Shown here: positions 52,212 to 64,000 of the stretch, in pieces
Layout: each line of letters opens with the position of its first letter
Position numbering within the stretch: position 1 is the first letter of the stretch
Assembly: GCA_900239685.1 (NCBI GenBank)
Contig: OENT01000044.1
Coordinates: forward strand, 124,001 to 188,000
Source: Rotaria macrura
Lineage: Eukaryota; Rotifera; Eurotatoria; Philodinida; Philodinidae
Reading direction: 5' to 3'
DNA: 64,000 nt
Position numbers and translations under genes: made by a program
The notes under the pieces: generated by a model
Databases searched by the model: none
Told to the model about the DNA's origin: nothing
The model's input: only the letters and a program-made list of their open reading frames with translations

Positions 52212-52709
52212 TAAATGAATTTTTAGTCTAACACCAGCAACGAAATCCGTGGACAGAGAATGTAACTACAATGAATCAAAAACTTTTGATCCTTCATTTA
52301 TTTCATATAAAAATCGACTTTATTCAAAATAGCAACACTCAAACATGGTAGATATCTTGCTTCTATTTAGAGAAACAGTATCATACGGTTTATTGTAACT
52401 TAATTTTATTCAACATCCTTCTAGACAAGATGATAACAATTCAGGTCCTGATTCAAGTTCAAGTATTAACATCGGAAATGATGTGAACATCGGGCTCGGT
52501 TACTCACAAACAACGGTTAACATTTATATTCATATGATTAGGATCAACATTATGTTCTGACGATGGTCGTTAAGACCGAAAATGAAACAATAACGAATGT
52601 TTTCCATTCTTATATGAAATACATGGAAGATCAAAAGTTTTTGATTCATTGAAGTTACACTCTCTATCCATTGATTTAGTTGCTGGTTTTAGACTAAAGA
52701 TTCATTTAT
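52212..52709. mobile_element. ~500-bp foldback/MITE with ~105-bp inverted arms
   Basis: The left arm, 52212-52314, begins TAAATGAATTTTTAGTCTAA and recurs inverted in the right arm, 52606-52709 (TTAGACTAAAGATTCATTTA on the + strand). The arms share AACCAGCAAC-type and ATGAATCAAAAACTTTTGAT words; by eye they differ at roughly one base in eight. The spacer is about 290 bp with no coding sequence. No target-site duplication was found, so the superfamily stays open. Confidence 0.7.
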
Positions 52710-54917
52710 GATATCTCGAATATACCATTCATGATTCTGATAATCAACGCGTATGGTTTCAGGTGTACACTTATGTTTCTTAATCAAGTATAAAAAATAT
52801 GACCTTGTTTGTTGGATTCTACTAATAGAAGCATATGTTTAGGCGGTAGTGGGGTGGGGAGTATGAACGCTTCTCACACCTACATTGATAGAAATTTGAG
52901 TTGCATTGAAATTCTATATTCCGATTTACATCCGATATATGCAGGGCTTCTTTAATCCTAAGATTTTCTATCATGAATAACAGAGTTGCATAACAAAGTC
53001 CTTCTAGCAACACTATACTCTTGACAATAGAACTACAAATGTAGAATTAATACTTGCATTAGCGAGTCTTGTCGAGCTAAATATTGTTAAAATTGCGCTT
53101 ATCAAATCTCAGAATCATGCTTGAAAGTCTGTCGATGTCTATTATAAGAGGATTCAAATACTGGTTAGAATAATGCATAACATAAAAACAAAACTGCAAA
53201 TAGAAGAAGAAAACGTATCTAAAAAATGCCAGTAAAAACAAAGCAATATTATTATTAATCTAGAGATGAATAAGAGTGATCATGTATCTAGCGAACAGCT
53301 ATCTTCAATCGCTCTACGTATGATTGAACTCATTGTTCAAGCGAAGATTCTCCGTTGAATTCTCTGTAGGAATTTACTACATCTCTTGTTTTTCAACCTT
53401 CGTATAGTCTTATCAAAACAGTAAAAACGGAACAAATGTGTTAGAACACATTTTCATGAAATGATCTTGCAATACAAGGGTGTGGGCGTGCTTTTATTTA
53501 TGAGAAAGTAATTACTCTAATGCTACTTTCAACAAATGTTCAAGAAAACTCCTACGAGAAGCGACTAATTGCTGCCCTTCGAAGTTGCTTATTTAGCTGC
53601 CTTCAAAAAGTTCTTCACAACTATTACTCTGATCTACGTACATTTGAATGTATTTTTTTCACTCTAATGAAGGAAAAATTAAATGAAATAAAGTATGGCC
53701 TATGCTAGTGCTATTTTATGCTGACAACTTTCGCATATTATAATCTCACGCTATTGATCGTCAATGTGCATGTAACATGAACAATAAAGTAGATTTAATG
53801 CCACCCACACATTTGTTCTAATAGAAAATTATAGTATTTCACTCGTTTCCTAAAATCTGTAAGTCTCTAAAGAGAGAAGCTTTACATTTTGTGGGTTTTA
53901 GAAACTTTCTAACATATCTCGTCAAATTTTCTATTCCGAAAATGTATTAAGTAGACCGATTGAGTAGATTCACGCGTAGAGTTGAATACCACAAGTCAAG
54001 AACACATGATAAACACTAAATTTCTGTACTGTAACTATCTTTGCCTCGATATTGAATGTATGATGAATAATAAATTTTTAAATTCTTACAGCACAGATAA
54101 TATCTAAAATTTCATGATCTCATGTCGACAATGAATTGCCATCCGGTGCGTAGAATTCAAATGAAACCTTACAAGATGATTGAGATCTTCTGCGATCGGG
54201 CCTAAGAGAATTCCGCTTTTTTTTAATAATTTATTATTCGAGTAGCCTGACTACTTTGTATCATATTGGTTGAACAGTAAAACCAGGCAGCAGTTGCTCT
54301 TGTTTTGAATATTATTTTTAGGATTATGGCCTACTTTATTCATCATAATACTGTACTGAAATTACTTGGAGTCTCATAAAAATCAGTTAATCAATATTTT
54401 ATTAGAAAACAAGTTGAGTGAGTTCTTCATATTAATTTTTTCGGAATAATCCGAACGGTGTAGTTCCAAATACATTACCATATAAATCATTGTGATACAA
54501 ATCTGTAGTTTGAAATTGAAAAAAGAATATCATTAACTCTTCAACGATTAAATGAGTAGAAGTCAATCATTTTGAAGAGTGCAATATTCGTAACTTTCCG
54601 ATATCATATGAATTAATTGTATAACTCGATGATTGGAGAAAATCTACATCATTGTTAATCAAGTTTTACTTTTACTTACTATATCAACTTGGAGAGAGTG
54701 AAACTTCATTTGATTGATATATGAATACATAGTCACATAAAGAGTGGGTCACTCGCAGGTTTAAATTATAATGGAGAAAGTCAATAGCGGAATAAGTTCG
54801 TTTTCTTTTTCATTTGATTATTGGAATTGTTGTAACTGTCAATGACTGTTCTATGACCACAAGATGATGTATAATCATTTATTTAACTACAGCTGAATTT
54901 AATGTAGATAACTCATT

Positions 54918-55222
54918 GAAAAAAAGTCGGACTACATTACCAAATGTCAGATTATAACCGGGATTTTCGTGCAAAAAAATCCAAATTCGAACTTATTGAA
55001 AATTTTAATCAATGATAATTTATTTTTTAATCAAAATTAATCTTCTTAATCAAGTATAATTCCGATTAGAATTATATCCAATAAAAAATGTATGATTTTA
55101 ATCAAAATCTTACTTGATTAAGAATTCAATTATCGTTGATTTTAAGAAGACTTCAATCGATTCTAATGTGGATTTTGTTGCACCAAAATTTGGCTATAAT
55201 CGGACTCATTTTTTTCCATTGG
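54918..55222. mobile_element. ~300-bp foldback element, AT-rich
   Basis: The left end carries GTCAGATTATAACC, then TTTTCGTGCAAAAAAATCCA. The right end, read on the minus strand, carries GTCCGATTATAGCC, then TTTTGGTGCAACAAAATCCA. Inner parts also pair: AATCAATGATAATT with AATCAACGATAATT and CTTAATCAAGTA on both sides. Nearly the whole element can form one imperfect hairpin. Outer limits and target duplications are unclear. Confidence 0.6.
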
Positions 55223-58200
55223 ATTAATATTCTTTATGATTTTATATGAAAATGATTTCTCACGATGTACATGGCATAAAGAAAAAACAACTTGGTACGC
55301 TAACGTAATTTATTTTATCTTTATATATAATAAATCTAAAGATTTCTACATTTCAGAGAATTTCCCGAAGTTTATGAGAAATTATATTGTTTGTTTTTAA
55401 GTATAGGTTCTTGTTCTCCATCCATAGAAGAAAATGTTGAAATTCATCCAACAATTGTTTTCCTATCTAGTTTTGTGTGCTTCTAATATCATAATAACTT
55501 TTAAATATTGCTTAATACTTGATGCGAATGATATGTTCATATATTATTTTTAGAAATTTCTCTGAATCTGAATATCATGTTTCCTCTGATGTTTTATATT
55601 TACCTAATAATATAAATTTCTGTGTATTGTGTCGACAAGTCAGAGAGATGCTTTCTGAAACATATGTATTATAACTAGAATAGACAGTTAAGAGTTCATG
55701 AATGAAAATAATGTTAATATTCAATCTTCTCTGTTAAAATGATGCTCCAATAGAAGCAATTTATAAATCCTTTTGTTTTCATTTGAATAATTGGAGTTAT
55801 TTTTAGAAATGTCAACACAGATGTGTCCACTCCTGAAATATTTGTTTTAATCGAAAATGTTCTCATGTGAAAAGTTTTTCTCAACAAATACTAAATTATT
55901 GATTAAAAATCGATTGTAATCATACAATCGATTATTCAGTATGATTATTGGGCAGAATACTTTTCTATAGATCCCATATCTGTTCTCTATTCCTTGATGA
56001 TAATGCAATTATAGTAAAAAATATGTCTGCAAATCAATCAATCAAAAGTATACAAAGATGAAGAAGTAAATCTTAAAATAAAAACACATCCAGTTGCCAG
56101 AATAAATCTGTACAGATGATTGTTTTTGTCATAATCTATAACATTGCAAAGGTGTATCGATCACGATGACATTTATTTTGATGTATCTTGTGTTTCAAAT
56201 ATTCATAAATAGAAAAAAAGCTTCATGTGTTTTCAATCAAGCATACAGAAAGAGCTCTCGAATGCGTTTGAATTAGAAGATATCTTTATTTTACGTTGTT
56301 ATTTCAAAAACATAATAATAGTATCTGAAGATATTACATTTTGAACATTCAAAGAGAAATGTTTTTCCATAAGTTTTGTTTTTTCCAAATTTCATATCAA
56401 AACGAAGAAATTAAGTTTATCAGAGAAAAAACGCCGCTTTATTACAACTAATCGAATCAGTTCCTGTACTATTTTTCCAAAAATGTTTCTTCTTATATGA
56501 CAAAAAACAAATAAACATTCCATTCTATTTTAATCGAATTCAAATACAATATTCTTCAAATAGAGAAAATGTTTTTGGTGACGTACGGAAAGTTATCAAT
56601 TACTGGCAATGAGCAGTTCATCCATGTTCAAATTAAACTGATAAAAAAGTGGTGATATCAAATAATTTTGTTCGTTTTGAACAGCAGCTTCATTATTTTT
56701 TGAAAATATTCACTGATGCAATCGATATCTATCGGTGATTTTCTAGAAAGATCGGAGTAATAATTGTATTCTTGTTTGTCTCAGCGCCGATATAGGACGT
56801 TCTTATGGGAGATTCGACAGGAGAAACTATTTTCAAAAAACTAGCGATCCAATGATTGGTAACGACTAATACCTAACTAATTAGAGATCTATGGCAAGAT
56901 GTACGGCATTAAAATCGTAAAATAGTTTCGAACGAACTCTTACTATAATTTTGTCGTTTCAAGTCAAGAAAAAGAACTACTTTCGGCACGATTGGGTATT
57001 GCTATGATATAAACAAGACTGTACAATTCCAACAAGTAATATAATATAACTTTCTTCATGTATTTATTGATTTCGACCTATATCATGAATAGTATTGATA
57101 TAATGTAAGATATTTCGTAGAGATAGAGTAATCTTTCAACTTGGTTCTTGTTTCTATGGTATTTTAATCTTTCCATTTGCTATTGATACCCGTTAAACAG
57201 TGCAGAGTGTCTTTTCTATAAGATCTTTATCACATTTATTAGTACAAACTGTTTGTCATACGATATAACTAATCCTTTCTCTACTTTAGATAGTTCCTTA
57301 CTCTTTGGATGAATATGTTCTTAGTTATCTTCCTACTTAATTCGAAATAGTCTCATCAATCGGCATTCTTTCCAATCAATAATTTTTCATGGCTGATCAG
57401 TACCGATTGTGTCTTTCTGATCATGGAATCTAGTCACTCTACTTTTTTCATTGAAAAGAGAACAAATACTTGTTTGAGATTCAAACTGGCAGTGCCCTAC
57501 GTGATCAATGAGGTAGATAAACGTCAACCAAGAACGCCCACATACACTATCTAAGTTTCTTTAATTTCAAACACGATTCGTTCTCTTTCCAATTAGAAGA
57601 TCTTAGCATGAACTTTAAGATAAATAACACGTGATGTCTACGTACACACATGCATTCATGTGTATGTCCATGTCTGAGTGTTAGTTATTCATTGGTACAC
57701 GAGGACAGCTAATATTGATTGTATTCAGTTTTATCAACAAGAGTCATCCAATTCATTAACAACAACTGTATCAAGACGAACGGCTTCAAAAATGATCAAC
57801 TATTTACTACATTTATATGATGAACTATAAATAGTATGTCTGTTACACATAGATCGGTTATTTTCATGTTTCTTTTTCTTCTTAATAATCAGCCAGCTAG
57901 ATTATCAGTCTCATTGTAAAAGTGTCTTGTTCTCTTTTTTTGTGTCGTCTTTAACCATTGGAAATAGTCTGTATCTCTTTTCTTTTCTACTCTATGTGAA
58001 AAAAGACGCATCTGCTCCTTAGTGTTATTCTAATTGTTCGTCGAGATTATTCCCACTGTATTTAGTATATATAAAATAGTAACAATAGAGAACGATTATA
58101 TTGCTCGATAAACATTTTATACTGAAATCAAAAGAATCTTAGTCGTTGATACATCGACCAATGTTAAGTAATTAGTTAAGATTTAGTCCAGAAAAGAAAC

Positions 58201-59095
58201 AGTACTGCAACGTAGACCTATCCGTTTTCTCTCATTTTGTAATACCATTCAATAGACATCAGAAACTTAAGTTGCTTCCATAATAAGTTAGTGAAAGTGG
58301 CATAGTTTTTAAGATGATTAAATCGTTACTATTATTTGCACTGGCCGTAGGAAACATGACGATGCAATGTTTTCAAGATAAGTTCGTCCGACTTCTTGTT
58401 GAGAAGTTACTAACAATCACACCTAATCGATGTATTGTCGAGTAATTCTATAGTTATGATACATGAAATGAAACACCAACAATAATAGACTGACTTGTAG
58501 ACTATCTACTGTATGGTTGCTACAGGACAGATGAAGAAACATTTAGCTTAATATTCTGTTCTATTTTCTAAACATGCCCTTCGAATGAATGGAATCCCAA
58601 ATTTTTACGGAAGGTATGAATTTAAAAAGATTTTGCTTTTGAGAGACAACAATAATAATAGATGTCGTCATTCAATGTCTCGATCACTAAAAGATTTTTC
58701 AATGTTTTTTATGCTTGAAATCCTCGGATTTGTTCCCTTAACATTTTAACACGTATAGTTATATATTGTGCTACATGTCCTCAACAATCATGATCACTGA
58801 TTACCGGCGACCTCTTTAAACAAACCAATGTGTTCATCTATAATGAGAATTTATGAGAATATTTTCTTTAATTTTCTAATGAATTTATTTCAATTTGGTT
58901 CGTTTTGTTTTTTCCCGATATCTAACCTTATTCGTAGTCTACGTAACTCAAACTCACGCCCTATTTACTCATCAACGGTCAACTCAATCACAAAATCAGG
59001 TATTTGCATTTGTATAATCAATTTATTCATTCTTTGAATTGTGTTACATGTTTGAGTGATTAAATTTCTTTATCCTTTTCATTTTCTATTTACAG

Positions 59096-59125
59096 GTCTG
59101 ATCACATAAGAAGACGTATTCAACA
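59096..59125 (+). promoter_or_regulatory. 5' leader of the calmodulin-like gene after a splice acceptor
   Basis: A pyrimidine-rich tract ending TTTACAG at 59095 precedes a 30-nt leader and the ATG. The leader exon may be joined to an upstream noncoding exon or trans-spliced; I see no evidence to choose. Confidence 0.4.
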
Positions 59126-59699
59126 ATGGCCAACACATCGGATGAAATGCGTCAATATCGTGAAGCCTTTTCACTCTTTGATAAAGATCATGATGATATC
59201 ATAGCGCCACAAGAACTTGGTAATTAAATCATTTTGATATCCTAGAGCGCAAAAAGCTAATGTTTGTTTTCATACAGAAATCAAGGCGTTGTTCTTCGTT
59301 CATGTGGCTTATCACCATCTGAGGCTGATCTACAAAAAATTCAGCAACAAGTTGGCCGAAAAATAGATTTTGATACATTCGTTCGTGTTGCACAAAATTT
59401 TAAAGCAAATAATCGTGAAACAGAAGATGATATACGTGAAGCATTTCGTGTATTTGATAAAGACGGTACTGGTTATGTCAGTGTTACCGAACTTAAACAT
59501 GCCATGATATCATTAGGCGAAAGACTCACCGAAGAAGAAGTTGATGAATTAATACGTGAAGCTGATATTGATGCTGATGGACGGTAATAAGGAGAAACGT
59601 ACTAAAAATATTATTTCTCGTTATGAAATGCTTCCTGTTTTTTCTTGTAGATGCAACTGTGAAGATCTTGTACGAATTTTAACAAATAAGCAGCGTTAA
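59126..59699 (+). CDS. Calmodulin-like EF-hand protein
   Basis: Three exons, 59126-59219, 59286-59583, 59651-59699, give 146 aa, calmodulin length. The exon-2 acceptor is taken at AAG 59285 because only that restores the [10 protein letters not shown] reading seen in calmodulin (ELGTVMRSLG). Four EF-hand positions: EF1 loop D19-E30 ([12 protein letters not shown]) is canonical; EF2 (about 51-62, [12 protein letters not shown]) has lost all acidic ligands; EF3 loop D89-E100 ([12 protein letters not shown]) is canonical; EF4 loop 125-136 (DIDADGRCNCED) ends in Asp rather than Glu and has Cys at the hydrophobic position 8. So it is a diverged paralogue, probably binding two or three Ca2+, not calmodulin itself. 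The central linker keeps [17 protein letters not shown]. Partners are unknown. Confidence 0.9.
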
Positions 59700-62600
59700 A
59701 AATTTTTGAGATACCAAAAACAAATATCTACACATTTTGTCTGATTGCTTTTCTTGTTTGTTTAATCTCTATAATTCATACATTCCCAGTTTTTTGTGTT
59801 TTCTTTTCTTTTCATAATAAGTTCAGAATATTTGAATGATTATTGTGTTAAAAAGCTATCTGTAATTAATTCTTCTATTTAAATATATATATTTACATCT
59901 GAATGATATGAACAAAAATATCGATGAAATAAATAGATTTATTCATGAATTCATTTCCGTGAAATATGATTTGAAGATCGTAGCATGAAGACTTTTTTGA
60001 TATAAAATTTTCGATCGACAAATACATCGTATATGACATGATCTCATTTCATTCTTCCTTTTCATAGAAAATCATTAGTTTCATCGATATTTCTGCATCA
60101 ATTTTAGCCTCGCATGCGCTCATGTTTCAAATTACATGAACAATTAAATCTACTGGGCTACATCCGTCCGAGAAAAGTGCTAATTATCATCGTGTGAAAA
60201 AGGTGAAACATGAGAGTATCTTCTGTATCATGAGCGACTAGAATTCTTATATAAGAGTGTTTCATTGAGTATATCAATTCACGGTTCTCATGACTCTGTA
60301 TATATGAACTCTTTGACCCAATTGGACTCAAAAAAACTATCTAATTTGTAGAATTTATATTACATCAAAGCAATATTTCATTTCTTATTTGTTTAAAATT
60401 CAAGTAGCTATATACTGAATGTGATTACTACGAAGATATGCGAATCTTAACAAATAGCATTGAGTTTTAATACAGAAAAAAAGCATTTTAATATGTTATA
60501 AGCAAGGGTGCCCCGAAAGAGCCAACACATTAGGGGGGCGAGGCGCAAGTTTTGGGGGGTTTAATGATTTTTTTGGAAGGTTAAAAAAGTTTCGAACAGA
60601 ACGCAAGAAAAATGTTCTGTTGTGCTTAGGAAAAACGAAAAATTTTCATGCTTGGGAGGGGGCATAACACATTCCCGACGCTCCCCCCCCCCCCGTCTGA
60701 CCATCCCTGGTTACAAGCAATGCTATAGTATTTGATCGAGTGACATTGAAATTAAATAGAATAGATTATTTTGCATCAGAAGACGTCTTCCCACTAAAGA
60801 AAAAAATGAAATGATTAACGTACTCTAAAAACTAAATATCTTCGTTTAGATTCATACATTCGTTTACTACCGAGATAAGATTAGTTTTTATATCACTCGA
60901 TGGTTTTTTATCTTGGATATCACGAAACTATTTGTCCTCATTAAATTTCTGAAACGTTATACGACCTTTTTCGTTTGGTAAAATAATAAGATTTGATTCT
61001 TTATTCATATTGAAAAAAAACATGCGTGATCGCAGCTGTCTCCTTTGTTTGTTTGTGTAATGATTCATGAAAGTGTCTTTCAGCAACTCATTCAGCATGA
61101 GATTAATCTATACACACCAAGATCTGTCTCGAATATCTTCAAAATATTTCAGATTGTTGATCTTTCCTTTGCTTGACTATATCTGTTGTTATGAAAAATC
61201 ATCGACACTTGGCTTTATCTAATAAATCTAACCGAAAGAAACATCTTGTTTTTATCAAAGAACTGTAACTTAACTCTTTCACTGATGAATTCATTTGCAA
61301 ATTGACATTTGTAGCATCTCAGTGAGACAAGACATAATTGAAAACAGTTATTGAAAGCCAACAATGTCGAAAAACATGTGCCATCAACAGATGAGCAGAT
61401 ATGACAATATGTCTTCTAATACAACTCACATACAGATAGTCGCTATTTATCAGTCATGACATTGTTCGTCAGTATAACATCAAGTCTAGGGATAATGATT
61501 TATTTAAAAATAAAACGAGTCTTATTTATGAAGTAATGAGAAGATCGATTGAGAGCAAATGGAGATGCATCCTTCCCATCTTAATGGAAAGGGCTTTGTG
61601 AGAATACGACGATCTATGATGTCGCATAAGATGCAAATAAATGTAATCGTAATCGAGAGAATAAAACATCATCTTTTTATGTATATGATTATATATGATC
61701 GTAAAATTTCTCGTTAGACATCTGTTCATAAGAATATTTTTGTTGAAAACTGATAGTAGAGATTTTAGCACAGAAATAATGGTCTTTAATTAATATTTCT
61801 TCAACTTTTTAAATTTCAATTAATCACTGATTTTTAATCACTATCGATCAGTTGAGCATGTTGAACATCTCATATTGTTATTTAATATTCGTACTTGTTA
61901 AAAATATTGACAGTACGTTTTGCACCGGGTTAACCTGTTAATAGAAGAAAGCCTATATGTGTTGCTGTTTTACTTTGGCAATTACATTTGATGTTGTCAA
62001 TCATTCGAGTTGTTTTAAGGTTGTTATTTATTCATACTTGTTCTTGTTCTATGAAATTTCTATTGCTAACAACAAAATTTATTGACTGACATAAATCAAT
62101 ACAAATAGATTATGTGTAATTTCATGTCTTCGAACTAACTCATATGCTAAAGAGTATAAACTAGAAATCAGAAAAATCAGCTTAAAAGTCAATACGATAA
62201 CAGATGTTATGTTGTATTCATACTTCGACGTAATTAATTGATTGACAAGAGATCAACATCAGCTGGATTCACTAAACTTTCTGTTTTCAATTTAAGAACA
62301 TAAATGTGTCACTATTCTCTATCAATATTAGAGATTTATTTCAATCATTGTATGAGAGATTCAAGAACATTCGTGAAAATCAAAAAGAAAAACAATTTTG
62401 ATAAAGAATATTCATGCGACTATATCATCATCAATGAAAATCAGAACAATATCCTATGATAAGTTCACGTTGAATTTCCCTAGCCTTTAAAGTAATTAAA
62501 ATTATTTCTAGTATTTTATTTTTCATCCTATGAAACCATTGGAATAGATTACACATGAGGTAAATTATCGAATAGATCTTTCCTTCTGATGTGAATATTC

Positions 62601-63288
62601 TATTAAATAGATTGTGTGACATGAATTCTTTCTGTCCGATCAGTCCATCTAATTTTACATACTGTGACATATGAAGATCTATCAATGAATCATGGTTTCC
62701 ATTTTTAGACATGTCATGAAGCTCTATCAATTATTTTTATCCACCTACATCATTAATGGATCGAAAGTTTGAAAACACATCCATCACAATCATCTTACCT
62801 GCGATCATATGCAGAGATTTTTCTGTTGTTATTGTTATTTTTGCATTTTGTGAAGTGTTAAATAAAGAAAAACAAAGCTAACGAAACAATTAATGCTAGT
62901 GTTTCTACCTTTGCTCTGATATTCTTTTTACGTACGATGTGTTACCTATTTAAGAAAAAAAAAAGAATATCACTGAATTGGCAAGCATTTGAAGCTTAGT
63001 AAGTAATCGAGCCGAAAGGCAATAAGGTTACTGTTATAAAACCCATCTAAGTCACCTATGCTATTTAAAGAACCATATTTTTCTCTAATCTATTTATTCT
63101 TTCTTTCTTATCTACGTGAATGATTAGTCGGTCTTCGAACTTCTCTCATGTTCTTCTGAAAAGATCAGTTAGTAATGCTCTTATTTTTAATCTCAATCGC
63201 ATGTAGAGTTGATATTTTTATTTTTTATTAGATAAATTTTTCTTTCATTTATATTTTAAAAATATAATTAGTTAAATTAAATTTTCAG
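59700..63288. other. Spacer between the calmodulin-like gene and the next gene
   Basis: 3.6 kb, AT-rich. AATAAA at about 59926 is a candidate poly(A) signal of the calmodulin-like gene. It holds the hAT-like MITE at 60503-60709. The minus-strand open frames 61526-61771 and 62431-62730 have no recognisable domains and were not called. Confidence 0.55.
60503..60709. mobile_element. 207-bp hAT-like MITE with 8-bp target duplication
   Basis: The left end CAAGGGTGCC and the right end CCATCCCTG (inverted, CAGGGATGG) fit the CAGGGNTG-type termini of hAT elements. It is flanked by GTTATAAG (60495-60502) and GTTACAAG (60710-60717), an 8-bp duplication with one mismatch, the hAT length. The interior is G-rich then C-rich, including a run of about 11-12 C near 60682, and non-coding. 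Confidence 0.75.
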
Positions 63289-63325
63289 CAACTGAAACGA
63301 AACAATATCGATTAGTATCAATATT

Positions 63326-63538
63326 ATGCGCCGCCATTCATTAGAACACGATACTATACAACAACAGATCAAATCAATGTTGATGACACCTACACGAAAA
63401 TTTCTCCATGCAAAACATAATAGTGCCAATCATCATAGTATTTTCAATTGTACTCGATCAACACGACGTTTTACCGTACTTGAAGAAAACTATTTTGATA
63501 AGACAGTTGTTAATACTGAACTTAAAACAATTACTGAA
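63326..63538 (+). CDS. Unidentified protein, first coding exon only (gene leaves the window)
   Basis: An acceptor-like TTTTCAG at 63288 is followed by a 37-nt leader, ATG at 63326 and 71 codons, ending before a GTATGT donor at 63539. The peptide is basic and polar (MRRHSLEHDTIQQQIKSM at the start; RSTRRFTVLEENYFDKTVVN later). I do not recognise it. Codon usage resembles neighbouring real exons (TTA, ACA, GAA) and the open frame closes soon after the donor, which suggests a genuine exon. No convincing second exon was found before the window ends. Confidence 0.45.
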
Positions 63539-64000
63539 GTATGTATAAAAATCTGTTGATTATTAGAGACGTTTTTGCCTATTTTTCCACTCTATTTATG
63601 AATCGCCAATGGCATCCACTATGAATTCATGAGAAAAAGTTATTTTACATCGCCTTTTTTATCATTTATTATAGTTTATCGTGGCTATTAACAAAACAGA
63701 AACAAAAAACAACATTTCTATTGCGCTAAACCCTAGATATCTATGGATGTGTGGAGAAGCGAATCAAAATACACTATATCGAGGTTAAAGATAAATGCAC
63801 ATTTGTTTTCAATTTTTTACGCTTGTGACAAAGCTTTTTGTTACTTGTTTAAGTCCCTTATAATGTATATAAAAATCGTTTCTGATTATATGTAGGTGTA
63901 AATACCAGTATCGAATTCTACAGTGCATATTTTATATTCGATTCAGTATACATTTAGTTCTTATTATCACTATTGTTGAGAATGAAAATAGAACGAGGTC
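63539..64000. other. Probable intron at the right edge
   Basis: AT-rich sequence after a GTATGT donor. The acceptor-like TATATGTAG at about 63896 leads straight into a stop in the required phase, so the next exon is probably beyond the window. Confidence 0.35.

Larger units (their letters stand above)
44775..59125. other. 14-kb gene-poor region
   Basis: No gene could be supported here. The longest open frames (49120-49539 minus, 139 codons; 50911-51237 plus, 108 codons) have no recognisable domains, AT-driven composition (Leu/Ile/Ser/Phe/Tyr) and no partner exons. Elements inside are described separately: TA repeats near 44830-44884, the degenerate GATTTGG region at 47887-48245, a hairpin patch at 51905-51985, and foldbacks at 52212-52709 and about 54918-55222. 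Regulatory DNA or long noncoding transcripts cannot be excluded. Confidence 0.55.

Noticed and set aside
1-64000. tRNA, rRNA, spliced-leader RNA, telomere repeats, CRISPR arrays, LTR or other retroelements
   Set aside because: Looked for by eye and not found; a covariance-model and repeat-library search would be needed to exclude small or diverged copies.

Overview
The window is AT-rich nuclear DNA from an invertebrate animal. Coding exons are split by many short GT-AG introns, mostly about 45-75 nt, with a minority of 0.6-2.7 kb. Protein similarity to vertebrate homologues is moderate, and short palindromic DNA elements sit in introns and spacers. A rotifer, possibly a bdelloid of the Rotaria type, is my best guess. 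That rests on general look only: I see no diagnostic spliced leader or telomere repeat. All gene models below were spliced by hand, and exon phases add up for every complete model.

Layout, left to right. 49-6270 (-): a TASOR/TEX15-type DUF3715 (pseudo-PARP) protein with a very long Gln/Ala/Tyr-rich tail. 10452-13891 (+): Numb. 17711-19636 (-): TFIIA large subunit (GTF2A1). 20508-30760 (+): importin-9. 30908-32595 (-): a DEG/ENaC sodium-channel subunit. 32806-37477 (+): eIF3 subunit d. 38658-40958 (+): phosphorylase kinase catalytic gamma subunit. 44284-44774 (-): a small secreted, neuropeptide-precursor-like protein. 59126-59699 (+): a calmodulin-like EF-hand protein. 63326-63538 (+): the first coding exon of an unidentified gene that leaves the window.

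The left 41 kb is gene-rich and mostly housekeeping (transcription initiation, nuclear import of histones, translation initiation, glycogen metabolism) plus Numb and an ion channel. Genes alternate in strand, giving divergent pairs (the channel and eIF3d share 210 bp) and convergent pairs (importin-9 and the channel stop 147 bp apart). The right part, especially 44.8-59.1 kb, is nearly empty of genes.

Small foldback or MITE-like elements are the second theme: a 173-bp element with 79-bp perfect arms and a 9-bp target duplication in an importin-9 intron; a diverged foldback in another importin-9 intron; two foldbacks in the gene desert (52.2 and 54.9 kb); and a 207-bp hAT-like element at 60.5 kb. 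I found no retrovirus-like element, CRISPR array, rRNA or tRNA.

The most notable loci are the TASOR-like gene (a silencing-complex fold on an unusual low-complexity tail, in an invertebrate) and the candidate amidated-peptide precursor.
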